Source: Clostridioides difficile ATCC 9689 = DSM 1296
Lineage (GTDB): Bacteria; Bacillota; Clostridia; Peptostreptococcales; Peptostreptococcaceae
Assembly (NCBI RefSeq): GCF_001077535.1
Contig: NZ_CP011968.1
Coordinates: 3,162,001-3,226,000, forward strand
Reading direction: 5' to 3'
DNA length: 64,000 bases
Shown here in pieces: positions 28,241 to 37,031 of the stretch. The position numbers and the translations under genes were made by a program. Numbering within the stretch: position 1 is the first letter of the stretch; every line of letters starts with the position of its first letter. The notes under the pieces are model-generated. The model was given only the letters and a program-made list of their open reading frames with translations, searched no databases and had not been told where the DNA came from.

Positions 28241-28471
28241 TTATTTTCTTGTCTCCAAGAATTTTACTAAATTATTTACAGTAGACATATCTTTTCTCTC
28301 TAAATCAGTTGGTTGAAGCTCTATCCCTAATCTATTTTCAATTTCAAGTAAAACTTCAATTATAGCTAATGAGTCTAAAAGTTCCGTCTCAAATAAATTA
28401 AGGTCTAAATCTTCTCTTATCTCATCAGTTCCTAATACATCTTCAAATATTTCTATAACTGTTTCTTGCAT
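28241..28471 (-). CDS. dltC: D-alanyl carrier protein DltC
   Basis: A 76-residue acyl-carrier-type protein. The phosphopantetheine serine is Ser34 in ETELLDSLAIIEV. DltA loads D-alanine onto the prosthetic group, and the carrier delivers it to DltB at the membrane for teichoic-acid esterification. It is the last gene of the operon, 18 bp after dltB, with AGGAGG before the ATG. Confidence 0.95.
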   Translation of the reverse strand: MQETVIEIFEDVLGTDEIREDLDLNLFETELLDSLAIIEVLLEIENRLGIELQPTDLERKDMSTVNNLVKFLETRK

Positions 28472-28489
28472 AAATTTTCCTCCTTAAAA

Positions 28490-29638
28490 TTAAGCTAAAT
28501 AACCTGAGAATATCAGCAATCCAAAACACACAATATGGAATGTAATGAAAATCTGCACTCTCTCGAACCATTTATCTTTTTTATGTTTTTTATAAAATTT
28601 AGATTTTCGCTGATATATATCAGTTAACACAAGTGCCAATCCTTGGTATACACCATAAGCAACATAATACCAAGTTAGACCATGCCAAAATCCCATTGTT
28701 ATCATGGTTATCATCTGAGCCACATGAGCAGCAGTAGTCCTTTTCTTAAATCTTTTCTTTCTCATTGATGACATAACAAATCTAGAAAAAATATAATCTC
28801 CAAACCATCTTGAAAGACTTATATGCCATCTTGTCCAGAACTCTTTCATATCTTTGCTGATAAATGGCTTGTCAAAGTTTATAGGTACTTGTATTCCAAA
28901 TATGTACCCTGTACCTATAGCAAATAAACTATATCCCGCAAAATCAAAGAACAGGTATAAACTATATGCGTACATATAACTTAAAATATTTATAAAACTC
29001 ATATCTTTAGGTATTCTTGATACCCAATATGTATTTATCAAAAATGCTATAACAAACTTATAACCTACTCCCATGACAATATTTTTTATTCCTGGCAGTA
29101 AGTATTCTTCTATATACTCTTTTCTAGAGATTTGTTTTTCCAAGTCCTGTTCAAATCTTCTTGACCTATCAATAGGTCCAGAACTTAAAGTTGGAAAAAA
29201 TAACATAAAATAAAGCATCTTTGAAATTTTAACTTCTTTTATAGCTCCATCATAAATTTCAATAACCATTTGTATAGTTCTGAAATTTAAGTATGATATT
29301 CCAATAAATCCAATTATTCCAAAAGAAGTAACTGGAGATATTTTATTTATTATTATTGGGAGCATTGATGCAAACAAGAATCCCCAATATATGTATTTAT
29401 TTTTAGTTTTTCTTCTTACATATTCATATCCTTTAACTATTATTATTTCAAGAATAATAAATATTACCAAGTACTTTAGTTGGACATCAATTCCTACTAT
29501 TAAGAATATCATAAACAAACTTGCCAACATACCATAATACTTTATATTCTTGCCCATTAGACCTAAAATTACTGATGGTATTGATGTTAATAATAATATA
29601 TAAAGATAAAAATAATCTCCATATTGTGAAAAAATCAT
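28490..29638 (-). CDS. dltB: MBOAT D-alanyl transferase DltB
   Basis: A 382-residue polytopic O-acyltransferase of the MBOAT family. The signature histidine lies in GFWHGLTWYYVAYGVYQG, and PTLSSGPIDRSRRFEQD and KEFWTRWHISLSRWFGDYIF are characteristic. It passes D-alanine from DltC across the membrane. Its ATG overlaps the dltA stop codon (TAATG), with GGAGG in the dltA tail, so the two are translationally coupled. Confidence 0.95.
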   Translation of the reverse strand: MIFSQYGDYFYLYILLLTSIPSVILGLMGKNIKYYGMLASLFMIFLIVGIDVQLKYLVIFIILEIIIVKGYEYVRRKTKNKYIYWGFLFASMLPIIINKISPVTSFGIIGFIGISYLNFRTIQMVIEIYDGAIKEVKISKMLYFMLFFPTLSSGPIDRSRRFEQDLEKQISRKEYIEEYLLPGIKNIVMGVGYKFVIAFLINTYWVSRIPKDMSFINILSYMYAYSLYLFFDFAGYSLFAIGTGYIFGIQVPINFDKPFISKDMKEFWTRWHISLSRWFGDYIFSRFVMSSMRKKRFKKRTTAAHVAQMITMITMGFWHGLTWYYVAYGVYQGLALVLTDIYQRKSKFYKKHKKDKWFERVQIFITFHIVCFGLLIFSGYLA

Positions 29639-31152
29639 TAAATTTCCTCCATAAGTTTCTTTCTGTCTATTTTACCATTGATATTTGTTGGAAACTCAGA
29701 GATTATTGAAATATTTCTTGGAATCATATATGAAGGTATATACTTTCCAAGTTCCTTTTTTATTATCCTCCCATTTTTAATATTACTTAAATCATTCTTT
29801 TCATTTAACTCAACAATACCTTTTAAGTAAGCAATTTTTTCGTCCTTATATACTGGTAAAACTACTGCATTTTTTACATTATGTACTTTTCTCAAATTAT
29901 TTTCTATATCTTCTATTTCAATTCTAAATCCATTTAATTTAATCTGAAAATCTTTTCTTCCACAATAATATATATTTCCATCTAAAAGATATCCCATATC
30001 TCCAGTTTTATAAGCTCTCCACTTTACACCATCTATTTCATCATAGAAAAATACTTCATCAGTCTTTTCTTTATTATTGAAGTAACCTTTAGAAACTGAT
30101 GGTCCAATTATTATAATTTCACCCTTTTCATTTTCTTTAAGCTCATTTCCATCTTCATCAAGTATTTTTATTTTACAATTTGACATAGGGTATCCAACTG
30201 GAAGACTTTTTTCATCATCTATAGCCTTTTGAGTCATATCATTTACACTTACACCAACAGTAGCCTCGGTTGGTCCATATCCATTGATAATTCTTGTGTT
30301 TGGAAATCTACTCATAAGTTCTTTAGTAAGATTTTTTGAAAGTGCTTCTCCTATGAATATCATTGACTCAAGGTTAGGAAGCATTTTACTATTAAACTCT
30401 TTTTCAGTTATACATACTCCTGCAAAAGAAGGAGTTGACACCCATACAGCTATATCTGAGATACTAAATTGTCTAAATAGTTCTCTATAGTCTGCTAATA
30501 CATCTTTTGATATTGAAAATAATGTAGCTCCATGGATAAGACCAGGGTATATTGTTGTAACTGAAAGGTCAAAAGAATATGCTGGTTGGTTCATTATTAC
30601 TTTTTCACTTCCATCTATGTTTAGATATGGGCTTATCCAATCTGAAAAGCTATCTAAATTGTTTGAACTTATTTGAACCCCTTTTGGCTTTCCTGTACTT
30701 CCTGAAGTAAATAGTATATATGCATTTTCATCATCTTTTACCCAGTTTTCTTTATCTAATGATTTTCCCTGATATTCATTTATTATATAATTTAATTTAT
30801 CCATATCAATTACATTGATATCTCCAAAATTTCTTTCATCACTAAAGTTAAATAATACCTTTGGTTTTATCTCTTTAGTGACTTCAAAAACTCTATCAAT
30901 TGGAAAACTAATATCAAGAGGCACATACGCTCTGCCTGATTTTAAAGCTCCTATCATACATGCCATTATCATGTTTTCTTTATTTCCATAAATTACTATA
31001 GGAGTATCTTCTTCTTTGTATACATCCTTTAGAAATACTGATATAGCATCTGAATATTCATTTAAATCTTTATAAGAAAGTTTATCTCCATTACACATTA
31101 GTGCTGTTCTATCTGTATTTGAATATTTTTTTATTCCTTCAATAATTTTCAT
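29638..31152 (-). CDS. dltA: D-alanine-DltC ligase DltA
   Basis: A 504-residue adenylate-forming enzyme that activates D-alanine with ATP and loads it on DltC. The P-loop-like core is YILFTSGSTGKPKGV; GYGPTEATVGV, YKTGDMGYLLDG and a C-terminal NINGKIDRKKL (catalytic lysine) complete the family set. AAAGGAGC lies upstream. The small dltX gene ends 14 bp before it. Confidence 0.95.
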   Translation of the reverse strand: MKIIEGIKKYSNTDRTALMCNGDKLSYKDLNEYSDAISVFLKDVYKEEDTPIVIYGNKENMIMACMIGALKSGRAYVPLDISFPIDRVFEVTKEIKPKVLFNFSDERNFGDINVIDMDKLNYIINEYQGKSLDKENWVKDDENAYILFTSGSTGKPKGVQISSNNLDSFSDWISPYLNIDGSEKVIMNQPAYSFDLSVTTIYPGLIHGATLFSISKDVLADYRELFRQFSISDIAVWVSTPSFAGVCITEKEFNSKMLPNLESMIFIGEALSKNLTKELMSRFPNTRIINGYGPTEATVGVSVNDMTQKAIDDEKSLPVGYPMSNCKIKILDEDGNELKENEKGEIIIIGPSVSKGYFNNKEKTDEVFFYDEIDGVKWRAYKTGDMGYLLDGNIYYCGRKDFQIKLNGFRIEIEDIENNLRKVHNVKNAVVLPVYKDEKIAYLKGIVELNEKNDLSNIKNGRIIKKELGKYIPSYMIPRNISIISEFPTNINGKIDRKKLMEEI

Positions 31153-31166
31153 ATAAGAATGCTCCT

Positions 31167-31313
31167 TTAAAATCCGTTATAAATAAATGGCAATTCTTTA
31201 AATGGAGTAAATGTTAGAACTCCTATCGCCAATATTATAACCATAGTTAAACAAATACTAGTTAACAAATCTTTATTGTTCTTTAAATATTTTAAATAAT
31301 CTCTCACAGACAT
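31167..31313 (-). CDS. dltX: DltX small membrane protein
   Basis: A 48-residue protein. It starts with MSVRDYLKYLKNNKDLL, has one hydrophobic helix (about residues 19-36) and ends LPFIYNGF. The ending matches the conserved FIYNEF-type tail of DltX (DUF3687), which is known to work with DltB and DltD in handing D-alanine to teichoic acid. The ATG at 31313 sits inside the last 41 bases of dltD in another frame with GGATGG upstream; a GTG two codons later is an alternative. It is easily missed by annotation because of length and overlap. Its place, between dltD and dltA, is unusual but inside the operon. Confidence 0.88.
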   Translation of the reverse strand: MSVRDYLKYLKNNKDLLTSICLTMVIILAIGVLTFTPFKELPFIYNGF

Positions 31314-32463
31314 CTACCCATCCTTTCGTACCAAGATGCATTACATCCCTTAAATAATACTTATCTGACCCTTTATCTTTAAGGTTTAGAACTTCAAAGC
31401 CTTTGCTTTCTGCTATTTTTTGTGCTTTATCGTAGTACTGATTTCTTTCTTTTTCAGAAATACCAGTCAAATTATAGAATTTATCCATACTTGGGATTAA
31501 TACAACAACTGGCTTAATACCTAAGTCAGTACATACATTTAGCATCAATTTATAATTTTCAAACTCCTTAGATGTTAATAAATTTACATCTTTGTCTCTT
31601 CCTTTGTATTGCTCTATACCATCTTTAAAATGCTCTTTATAATAGTACTTATCAATATTTAGTGGATTTTTACCAACTCTTTTTTTAGCATCTTCAATGG
31701 CTTTCTTTCTCTCATATGACCAATTTATTGGTCTTTTTCTTTTTGTTGCTCTCTTTTTATCTAGCTTAATTAATCGTTTATAAAGAATACCCTTTTCTTT
31801 AAGAGCTATACAATACTTTCTTCCTTGAAAATAAGGCTCTAAAAGCACCTTTTCAGCTTTTTCAGGAAATGTCTTAGGCTCATATAGCTTAGCATATAAT
31901 GCTTCTGCTTTATACTCATCACTTCCCCATAATAACTTACTTGATTTTTTTGCATATTCAATCTTATTTTGTTTAGATATTTTTGGATTATCTAAAAATC
32001 GATAAAATTGTATTGGTGAAAATCTAGACTGATAATGGTGACTTGTGACTCCGTCTTTTTCCATAAACCATTGCATAGAAATTAACAAGACAACTTTCTT
32101 ATTATCAATATTAGGATTCATACTTCCTAATATTGCAGCATCTTGTAATGTCTGAGTATAGGCTCTTCCAATTGCAAACACCTTATTTTTACTCCTATTT
32201 GTATTAAAATAGTACTTTGGATGTTGTTTTGTTGAATTACTAAGTTCTGATGACCCCAAAATCATAATATCCTTTTCTCTTAAAAAATGATTATTTGCTG
32301 TAACCCCTTTATCTTTTATATCACTTAAAGTATCATCCATAATTGGAAGTAGATTTTTCTCCCTCAAAAGTTCATCAGTTTTAGAATCAAGAAATTTGTC
32401 TAACCCAAATAAAAATACTACGCCTATTATAAAAGGTGTAATAAAGTATATCAATTTTCTCAT
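31273..32463 (-). CDS. dltD: D-alanine transfer protein DltD
   Basis: A 396-residue membrane-anchored SGNH-like hydrolase/transferase that acts outside the membrane at the last step of teichoic-acid D-alanylation. An N-terminal helix (LIYFITPFIIGVVFLFGLD) anchors it. The nucleophile serine lies in ILGSSELSN and the Asp-His pair in YLRDVMHLGTKGW. Here dltD is the first gene (dltD-X-A-B-C), whereas many Firmicutes have it last. In C. difficile the operon is known to answer to cationic peptides and the ECF factor SigV; I did not find a convincing SigV promoter. Confidence 0.93.
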   Translation of the reverse strand: MRKLIYFITPFIIGVVFLFGLDKFLDSKTDELLREKNLLPIMDDTLSDIKDKGVTANNHFLREKDIMILGSSELSNSTKQHPKYYFNTNRSKNKVFAIGRAYTQTLQDAAILGSMNPNIDNKKVVLLISMQWFMEKDGVTSHHYQSRFSPIQFYRFLDNPKISKQNKIEYAKKSSKLLWGSDEYKAEALYAKLYEPKTFPEKAEKVLLEPYFQGRKYCIALKEKGILYKRLIKLDKKRATKRKRPINWSYERKKAIEDAKKRVGKNPLNIDKYYYKEHFKDGIEQYKGRDKDVNLLTSKEFENYKLMLNVCTDLGIKPVVVLIPSMDKFYNLTGISEKERNQYYDKAQKIAESKGFEVLNLKDKGSDKYYLRDVMHLGTKGWVDVCERLFKIFKEQ

Positions 32464-32505
32464 ATTTTCTCTCCTCTAAAAATATTCAAATTTATGTTAT
32501 TATTA

Positions 32506-32534
32506 ATCATATTAGTTTTGATATGTATATTCAA
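32506..32534 (-). promoter_or_regulatory. Candidate housekeeping promoter of the dlt operon
   Basis: On the minus strand TTGAAT (32534-32529) and TATGAT (32511-32506) are separated by exactly 17 bases, placing the start of transcription near 32499, about 36 bases before the dltD ATG. The -35 box directly abuts the palindrome at 32536-32547. Confidence 0.6.
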
Positions 32535-32535
32535 C

Positions 32536-32591
32536 TACAAAATTGTAATAAAATCGTCAAAACTTTTTTTGATACTGTTACAAAATTGTAA
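32536..32591. promoter_or_regulatory. Pair of TACAAAATTGTA palindromes upstream of dltD
   Basis: TACAAAATTGTA occurs at 32536-32547, and the longer TTACAAAATTGTAA at 32578-32591. Both are perfect palindromes, with centres 43 bp apart (about four helical turns). Relative to the candidate start near 32499 the centres fall at about -42 and -85, typical of activator sites next to the -35 box. Confidence 0.7.
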
Positions 32592-32631
32592 AAAAAAAGA
32601 AAAAAACGCCAAAAATAAATTTCTTTTTAGC
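32591..32631 (-). terminator. Weak A/T hairpin closing the oxidoreductase transcript
   Basis: On the minus strand GCTAAAAA pairs with TTTTTGGC (one mismatch), followed by GTTTTTTTC and a further T run. It lies upstream of the candidate dlt promoter, so dlt probably has its own start. Confidence 0.5.
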
Positions 32632-32668
32632 ACTTTTTCATACTTATAATTTGACATTTTAACACTTG

Positions 32669-32692
32669 GTTAAGTATACGCCTTACCTTAAC
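32669..32692. promoter_or_regulatory. GTTAAG-N12-CTTAAC inverted repeat
   Basis: The two arms (32669-32674 and 32687-32692) are exact complements with a GC-richer centre (TACGCC). It lies between the oxidoreductase stop and the A/T hairpin. It may be an operator or part of the 3' end structure; no binding protein can be named. Confidence 0.3.
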
Positions 32693-32750
32693 TTAAAATT
32701 AAATTTATTTAAGAATATATATTATAAATTCTTATATTTTCTAATATAAA

Positions 32751-33770
32751 CTATATACTATCAGCTGGATAAACAATACTACTTTGTCTTCTTATCTCAT
32801 CCATAATTTCCATTACTATTATTGAATTTTCATGAGAATTTATATTTGATTCTATTTTATTGTTATTTATAAGACTTATAAACTCTACAAGTTCATAATA
32901 CATTCCTTCTATTTCTCTAGGCTTTTCCTCTGCTTTTTCTTTTGGAATAGATATATCTTCTTCTCTTCCATCTCTGTATTTAATAATAGCTTTTTCAAAT
33001 AGATTAAGCTTTTCAATTATTATACTTCCCTCTTCTCCTTGTATTTCAGATGGTATATAAGAATCAGCTACTTTAGAATACTGAATTATCGCATCCATAT
33101 CATCATATTGAAATACAGCTGAACCTTCTCCATCCACTCCAGTTTGAAGTATATGAGAAACTGCCTTTACAGTTTTTGGAGCACCAAATAAATTCACCAT
33201 AGGATGTATACAATACACTCCTATATCCATTAAAGCTCCATTTGACAACTCTTTTTTAAAGGCATTTTCTATAATTCCATTTTTATATTTATCATATCTT
33301 GAAGAATACTGACAATAGCTTCCAAAAAATCTTCTTATTTTCCCTATTTTATATAAGTTTTCTTTAACTGCTTTAAAGTTTGGAACACATGTAATTCTCA
33401 TAGCTTCCATAAGCAATACATTATTATCTTTGGCTGTTTTTATCATTGATTTGACTTCTTTTAAATTAGATGCTAACGACTTTTCACAAAGCACATGTTT
33501 TTTGTGTTTTAAACAAGTAATGGTTTGCTTTGAATGTAATGCATTTGGAGAAGCTATGTATACAGCATCTATATCCTTCGATTTAGCCATTTGTTCTAAA
33601 TCATCAAAAAAAATACTTGCTCCATATAGAGTTCCAAATTCTCTAGCTTTTTCTAAATTTCTAGAATATACAGCAACCAATTCAAAGTCTTTAACCCTAG
33701 ATGCAGCTCTTAGAAATATATTTGCTATATTGCTTGTCCCAACAATACCAAATCTTATTTTACCCATCAT
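32751..33770 (-). CDS. Gfo/Idh/MocA family oxidoreductase
   Basis: A 339-residue NAD(P)-dependent dehydrogenase acting on a sugar or cyclitol-like substrate. The Rossmann motif is GIVGTSNIANIFLRAA, and the catalytic-lysine motif reads HVLCEKSLA (EKS instead of the commoner EKP). The C-terminal half is the alpha/beta substrate domain (GALMDIGVYCIHPM). Alone between dlt and a membrane-protein gene; a double ATG starts it. Substrate unknown. Confidence 0.85.
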   Translation of the reverse strand: MMGKIRFGIVGTSNIANIFLRAASRVKDFELVAVYSRNLEKAREFGTLYGASIFFDDLEQMAKSKDIDAVYIASPNALHSKQTITCLKHKKHVLCEKSLASNLKEVKSMIKTAKDNNVLLMEAMRITCVPNFKAVKENLYKIGKIRRFFGSYCQYSSRYDKYKNGIIENAFKKELSNGALMDIGVYCIHPMVNLFGAPKTVKAVSHILQTGVDGEGSAVFQYDDMDAIIQYSKVADSYIPSEIQGEEGSIIIEKLNLFEKAIIKYRDGREEDISIPKEKAEEKPREIEGMYYELVEFISLINNNKIESNINSHENSIIVMEIMDEIRRQSSIVYPADSI

Positions 33771-33860
33771 AAATCACTCCCCATTTTCTACACTTTATTT
33801 TAATTTTAATAAAAAACTTTACAACTTATAGATATATTATAAAATAATTTTATCAAATAA

Positions 33861-33911
33861 AAAAGAAAGCTAATTTTAAATGATTTCACCATTTTAACAT
33901 AGCTTTCTTTT
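33861..33911. terminator. Hairpin after the 34485 membrane-protein gene
   Basis: AAAAGAAAGCTA (33861-33872) and TAGCTTTCTTTT (33900-33911) are exact complements flanked by A and T runs, so it could act in both directions. Confidence 0.85.
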
Positions 33912-33945
33912 AACTACAATCTAAATTCAACTTATATTTTTAAAG

Positions 33946-34485
33946 TTATCTTTCTACTATATCTTTATTTCCCCTCAAAAATTTTATAGTAAGAATTTCA
34001 TCCACAAACAATGTTACTAAAAGTATAGTTACAACAATTGGCCAATAAGGTATTATAAGACTATATAAACTATCAACTATATACACTTGAAAATATCTAA
34101 CTCCAATAAATGTCAATATAGTCCAATATACAGAAAACTTTAGACATACTATTCCTCTACTATTGTACTTATAATCTGAATAATCCCAATAGACCTTATT
34201 AAAATATACTTTCATAAGTATTCCTGTAATATATTCTACTACTGTCGGCACTACTAGACATAATAAAAGCAATGCAAATATATTATTGGGGTCAATAAAT
34301 CTTGAGACCTCTATTATAATCGACATTGCAATTGCATACATTGGTTTAAATGGACCATTTAAAAATCCATCTTCTTGAAAATGCCCTTGTTTATAATAAC
34401 TATATAAGTTTTCAATTATCCAACCTATAAAACCATACAAGAAAAAATTAAATAAAAAATATAATAGAGAACCTACATTATCCAT
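33946..34485 (-). CDS. Putative ABC-transporter type IV membrane protein
   Basis: A 179-residue protein with about five transmembrane helices, resembling the small family annotated as putative ABC-transporter type IV (PF06541). Recognisable parts are FFLYGFIGWIIENLYSY, FLNGPFKPMYAIA and the later YWDYSDYKYNSRG. I moved the start to the ATG at 34485, which has AGGAGG nine bases upstream; the longer frame (34530) adds 15 hydrophilic residues and contains that ribosome site. No partner ATPase is adjacent. Function unproven. Confidence 0.78.
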   Translation of the reverse strand: MDNVGSLLYFLFNFFLYGFIGWIIENLYSYYKQGHFQEDGFLNGPFKPMYAIAMSIIIEVSRFIDPNNIFALLLLCLVVPTVVEYITGILMKVYFNKVYWDYSDYKYNSRGIVCLKFSVYWTILTFIGVRYFQVYIVDSLYSLIIPYWPIVVTILLVTLFVDEILTIKFLRGNKDIVER

Positions 34486-34585
34486 GAATATTCCTCCTAG
34501 CTGTTTATACTTATTTTTTCTCATATTCATGGATTTATTCTAAATCAAAGAAATTATATTTAATTTATTTAATTAATACTTTATA

Positions 34586-35266
34586 TTATAGATTGTGACA
34601 TTCTTTAGAGTTTAAACTTTTTAGGTATTCTCTAACTTCCAGTAAATTTTCAAGTATCTTATGTGATTGTGATTTAATTTGCTCATCTGGCTCTTTTAAA
34701 TCTGGTACATTTATACATCTTATACCACCATTGTATGCAGCTTCGACTCCCATAGGCGAATCCTCTATGACAATACAATTTTTGGGATTAACATTTATCT
34801 TTTTAGCTGCTTTTAGGAATATCTCAGGGTTTGGTTTCGAGTTTACAACATCATCTCCACAAACTATAGCATCAAAGTAATCTTTTAAATTTGCCTTAGC
34901 TAATCTCTTTACTGCTCTTTCTCTCTTTGTTGATGTTGCAACAGCCATTTTGTATCCATTTTCTTTTAAAAAAGAGATTAGTTCATTGACTCCTAATTTG
35001 ATAGGAGCTCCCTTCCTCTCCATAAATTCAATCATATTTTTAGTTTTTTCGTCATATAAATCTATTATTGGTACAGAACTATCGTATATATCTGTAAGAC
35101 CTTCTATTATTCCTTTACGATTTCTTCCCATAACTGATGTATAAATTTCCTTAGTCATAGTATATCCATACTTTTCAAACGTCTCCATCCAAAATTCAAG
35201 AGAAATTCTCTCTGAGTCAAACAAAACTCCATCCATGTCAAAAATAATTCCTTCTACTTTTTGCAT
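34586..35266 (-). CDS. HAD-superfamily phosphatase/beta-phosphoglucomutase-like
   Basis: A 226-residue HAD hydrolase, subfamily IA. The nucleophile and acid pair are in IIFDMDGVLFDSE. MAVATSTKRE carries motif II, and VIEDSPMGVEAAYNGG motif IV. The helical cap between gives substrate choice; the family includes beta-phosphoglucomutase and sugar phosphatases. It follows the CorC-type gene by 28 bp and may share its transcript. Confidence 0.85.
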   Translation of the reverse strand: MQKVEGIIFDMDGVLFDSERISLEFWMETFEKYGYTMTKEIYTSVMGRNRKGIIEGLTDIYDSSVPIIDLYDEKTKNMIEFMERKGAPIKLGVNELISFLKENGYKMAVATSTKRERAVKRLAKANLKDYFDAIVCGDDVVNSKPNPEIFLKAAKKINVNPKNCIVIEDSPMGVEAAYNGGIRCINVPDLKEPDEQIKSQSHKILENLLEVREYLKSLNSKECHNL

Positions 35267-35294
35267 ACAATTCCTCCAATATTTTTTGATATAA

Positions 35295-36584
35295 TTATAT
35301 TACACTTTTTATGATTAATTTTACAACCCTCAATTTATCCAATTCTAATATTGTAAAATTGTAATTTTCAAAAGTTACACTTTGGTTTACTTTAATATTT
35401 GAACCAAGCATATAGGATATCCACCCACCTATACTGTCAAATCCATCATGCTCTATATCAAGTCCAAAATACTTATTAATATAGTTGATAGATTCAGTTC
35501 CATCAACTAAGTAAGAACCTGCTCCTATTTTCTTAATATGAGTCTCTTCTTTGTCAAATTCATCTTGAATTTCTCCAACTATCTCTTCTAGTATATCTTC
35601 TATTGTTACCACACCAGATGTACCACCATATTCATCCACAACTATAGCAAGTTGAAGTTTTTCCTTTCTTATTCTCTCAAGAGCTTTATCTATAGTTAAA
35701 TTTTCAGATATATATATAATATCTCTCAATATTTCTTCTAGTTCAATTTTATTTTCATTTATCTTTTGATTGTATAAATCTCTTATATGTACAAAACCTA
35801 ATATATCATCTTTATTTTTTCTGCATACTGGATATCTTGTAACACCTTCCTCTTTTAAAATAGCTAATATCTTTTCTTCAGAATCACTTTCATATATACA
35901 TACCATATCAGTTCTAGGAACCATTATCTCTCTAATTTTCTTTTCTTCAAATTCAAAAATATTATCAACTAATCTTTGCTCTGATTCATCTATAAGTCCA
36001 CTTTTATAACTTTCTTCTACTAATAGTCTTATTTCGTCACCTGTATGGGGTTCATCAACCTCATCAGCTTGTGAATATCCAAATGGTTTAAGAAATAAAT
36101 CAGTACTTAAGTTGAAAAAATATATTATTGGATATGTTAACTTATAAAATCCTACTAATAAAAAAGATGTACTCAACATTATTTTTTCTGTATTATAAAG
36201 TGCTAAAGCTTTAGGAACCAACTCTCCTATTACAACCTCCATCATTGTTATAATTAAAAAAGAAATGGAAATTGATATAGTATATATAATACTTTCACTA
36301 AGATTAAATACACTTACTATTGGTAAAATTAACTCTTTAACTGTAGATTCTCCCATCCAACCTAATGCAAGTGAACAAAGTGTTATACCAAGTTGACATG
36401 CAGAAAGATAGGAATTTAAGTTGTCTTTTATTATTTTACATCTTTTTGCATTATTATTACCTTCAGCTATCATGGTATCAATCCTAGAACTACGAAGTTT
36501 TACCATAGCAAATTCACAAGCTACAAAAAAAGCATTTATCAAAACAAGCATTACTATAAGTGTTACTTTTAATAACTCCCGCAT
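35295..36584 (-). CDS. CNNM/CorC/HlyC-type membrane protein
   Basis: A 429-residue hemolysin-family protein: an N-terminal DUF21 membrane domain (residues about 5-190, with VIGELVPKALALYN), two CBS domains (VPRTDMVCIYESDSEEK and LQLAIVVDEYGGTSGVVTIEDILEEIVGEI) and a C-terminal CorC_HlyC domain. Family members move or sense magnesium and other divalent ions. No Shine-Dalgarno lies at normal distance from the ATG; a GGGGGG run lies about 50 bases upstream behind a hairpin. Confidence 0.9.
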   Translation of the reverse strand: MRELLKVTLIVMLVLINAFFVACEFAMVKLRSSRIDTMIAEGNNNAKRCKIIKDNLNSYLSACQLGITLCSLALGWMGESTVKELILPIVSVFNLSESIIYTISISISFLIITMMEVVIGELVPKALALYNTEKIMLSTSFLLVGFYKLTYPIIYFFNLSTDLFLKPFGYSQADEVDEPHTGDEIRLLVEESYKSGLIDESEQRLVDNIFEFEEKKIREIMVPRTDMVCIYESDSEEKILAILKEEGVTRYPVCRKNKDDILGFVHIRDLYNQKINENKIELEEILRDIIYISENLTIDKALERIRKEKLQLAIVVDEYGGTSGVVTIEDILEEIVGEIQDEFDKEETHIKKIGAGSYLVDGTESINYINKYFGLDIEHDGFDSIGGWISYMLGSNIKVNQSVTFENYNFTILELDKLRVVKLIIKSVI

Positions 36585-36593
36585 AAAGTATTG

Positions 36594-36623
36594 GTTCTTA
36601 TAATGTAAGAAATCTATAAGAAC
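36594..36623 (-). promoter_or_regulatory. Leader hairpin between ribosome site and start codon
   Basis: GTTCTTATA and TATAAGAAC are perfect complements 12 bases apart, ending 10 bases before the ATG of the CorC-type gene. A GGGGGG ribosome-site-like run lies on the far side at about 36632-36638. Folding would bring that run closer to the ATG. A nine-codon TTG-started frame (ending at the TAA in the hairpin) follows the G run. Confidence 0.45.
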
Positions 36624-36721
36624 TCAAAGTTCCCCCCTTATATTTATAAATTTAATTTATAATATATATTCTATCATATTTATTAATATATCCTACTTTA
36701 TTACAAATAATTTTTATAAAC

Positions 36722-36780
36722 TAAATAACCCCTTTAATATTTATGACTGGCTATTTGATAAATATTAAAGGGGTTATTTA
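36722..36780. terminator. Very strong bidirectional hairpin
   Basis: A perfect 23-bp stem, TAAATAACCCCTTTAATATT plus three bases on each side, encloses a 13-base loop, with U-rich flanks on either strand. It stands alone in a 447-bp gap between the D-aminoacylase end and the CorC-type gene. Confidence 0.85.
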
Positions 36781-36934
36781 GTTATCATTTTTTATTTCTA
36801 AAAATCTTTTCTCAAATGATTTAGTTATCTATTTATCCAATTTTTTACATAATTTAATGATTAAAAATATTAATTTTTTCACTATAAAGTACAAATATTA
36901 TCTGATTATTAAAATAAATATTAATACTATAAAT

Positions 36935-36978
36935 AAAAACGAAGCATGATTTTTATTTAAATAAATCTCAAACTTCGT
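36935..36978 (-). terminator. Terminator after the D-aminoacylase gene
   Basis: On the minus strand ACGAAG and CTTCGT close a stem reinforced by ATTTATTTAAATAAA in the middle, followed by TTTTATT. Confidence 0.75.
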
Positions 36979-37031
36979 CTTTACTTACTTAGATATTTAT
37001 TTACTTTCTAAATCCTATTATTTTTAAAACC

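Larger units (their letters stand above)
36585..37031. other. 447-bp gap with two hairpins
   Basis: The gap holds the leader hairpin of the CorC-type gene, the 23-bp perfect stem at 36722 and the D-aminoacylase terminator at 36935. The remaining sequence, about 36785-36930, is plain A/T-rich DNA without an open frame or repeat I can support. Confidence 0.55.

Noticed and set aside
32464-32660. SigV (ECF) promoter of the dlt operon
   Set aside because: AAC and CG-type boxes exist (GTAACA, TTGACGA) but not at the 16-17-base spacing expected for an ECF promoter.
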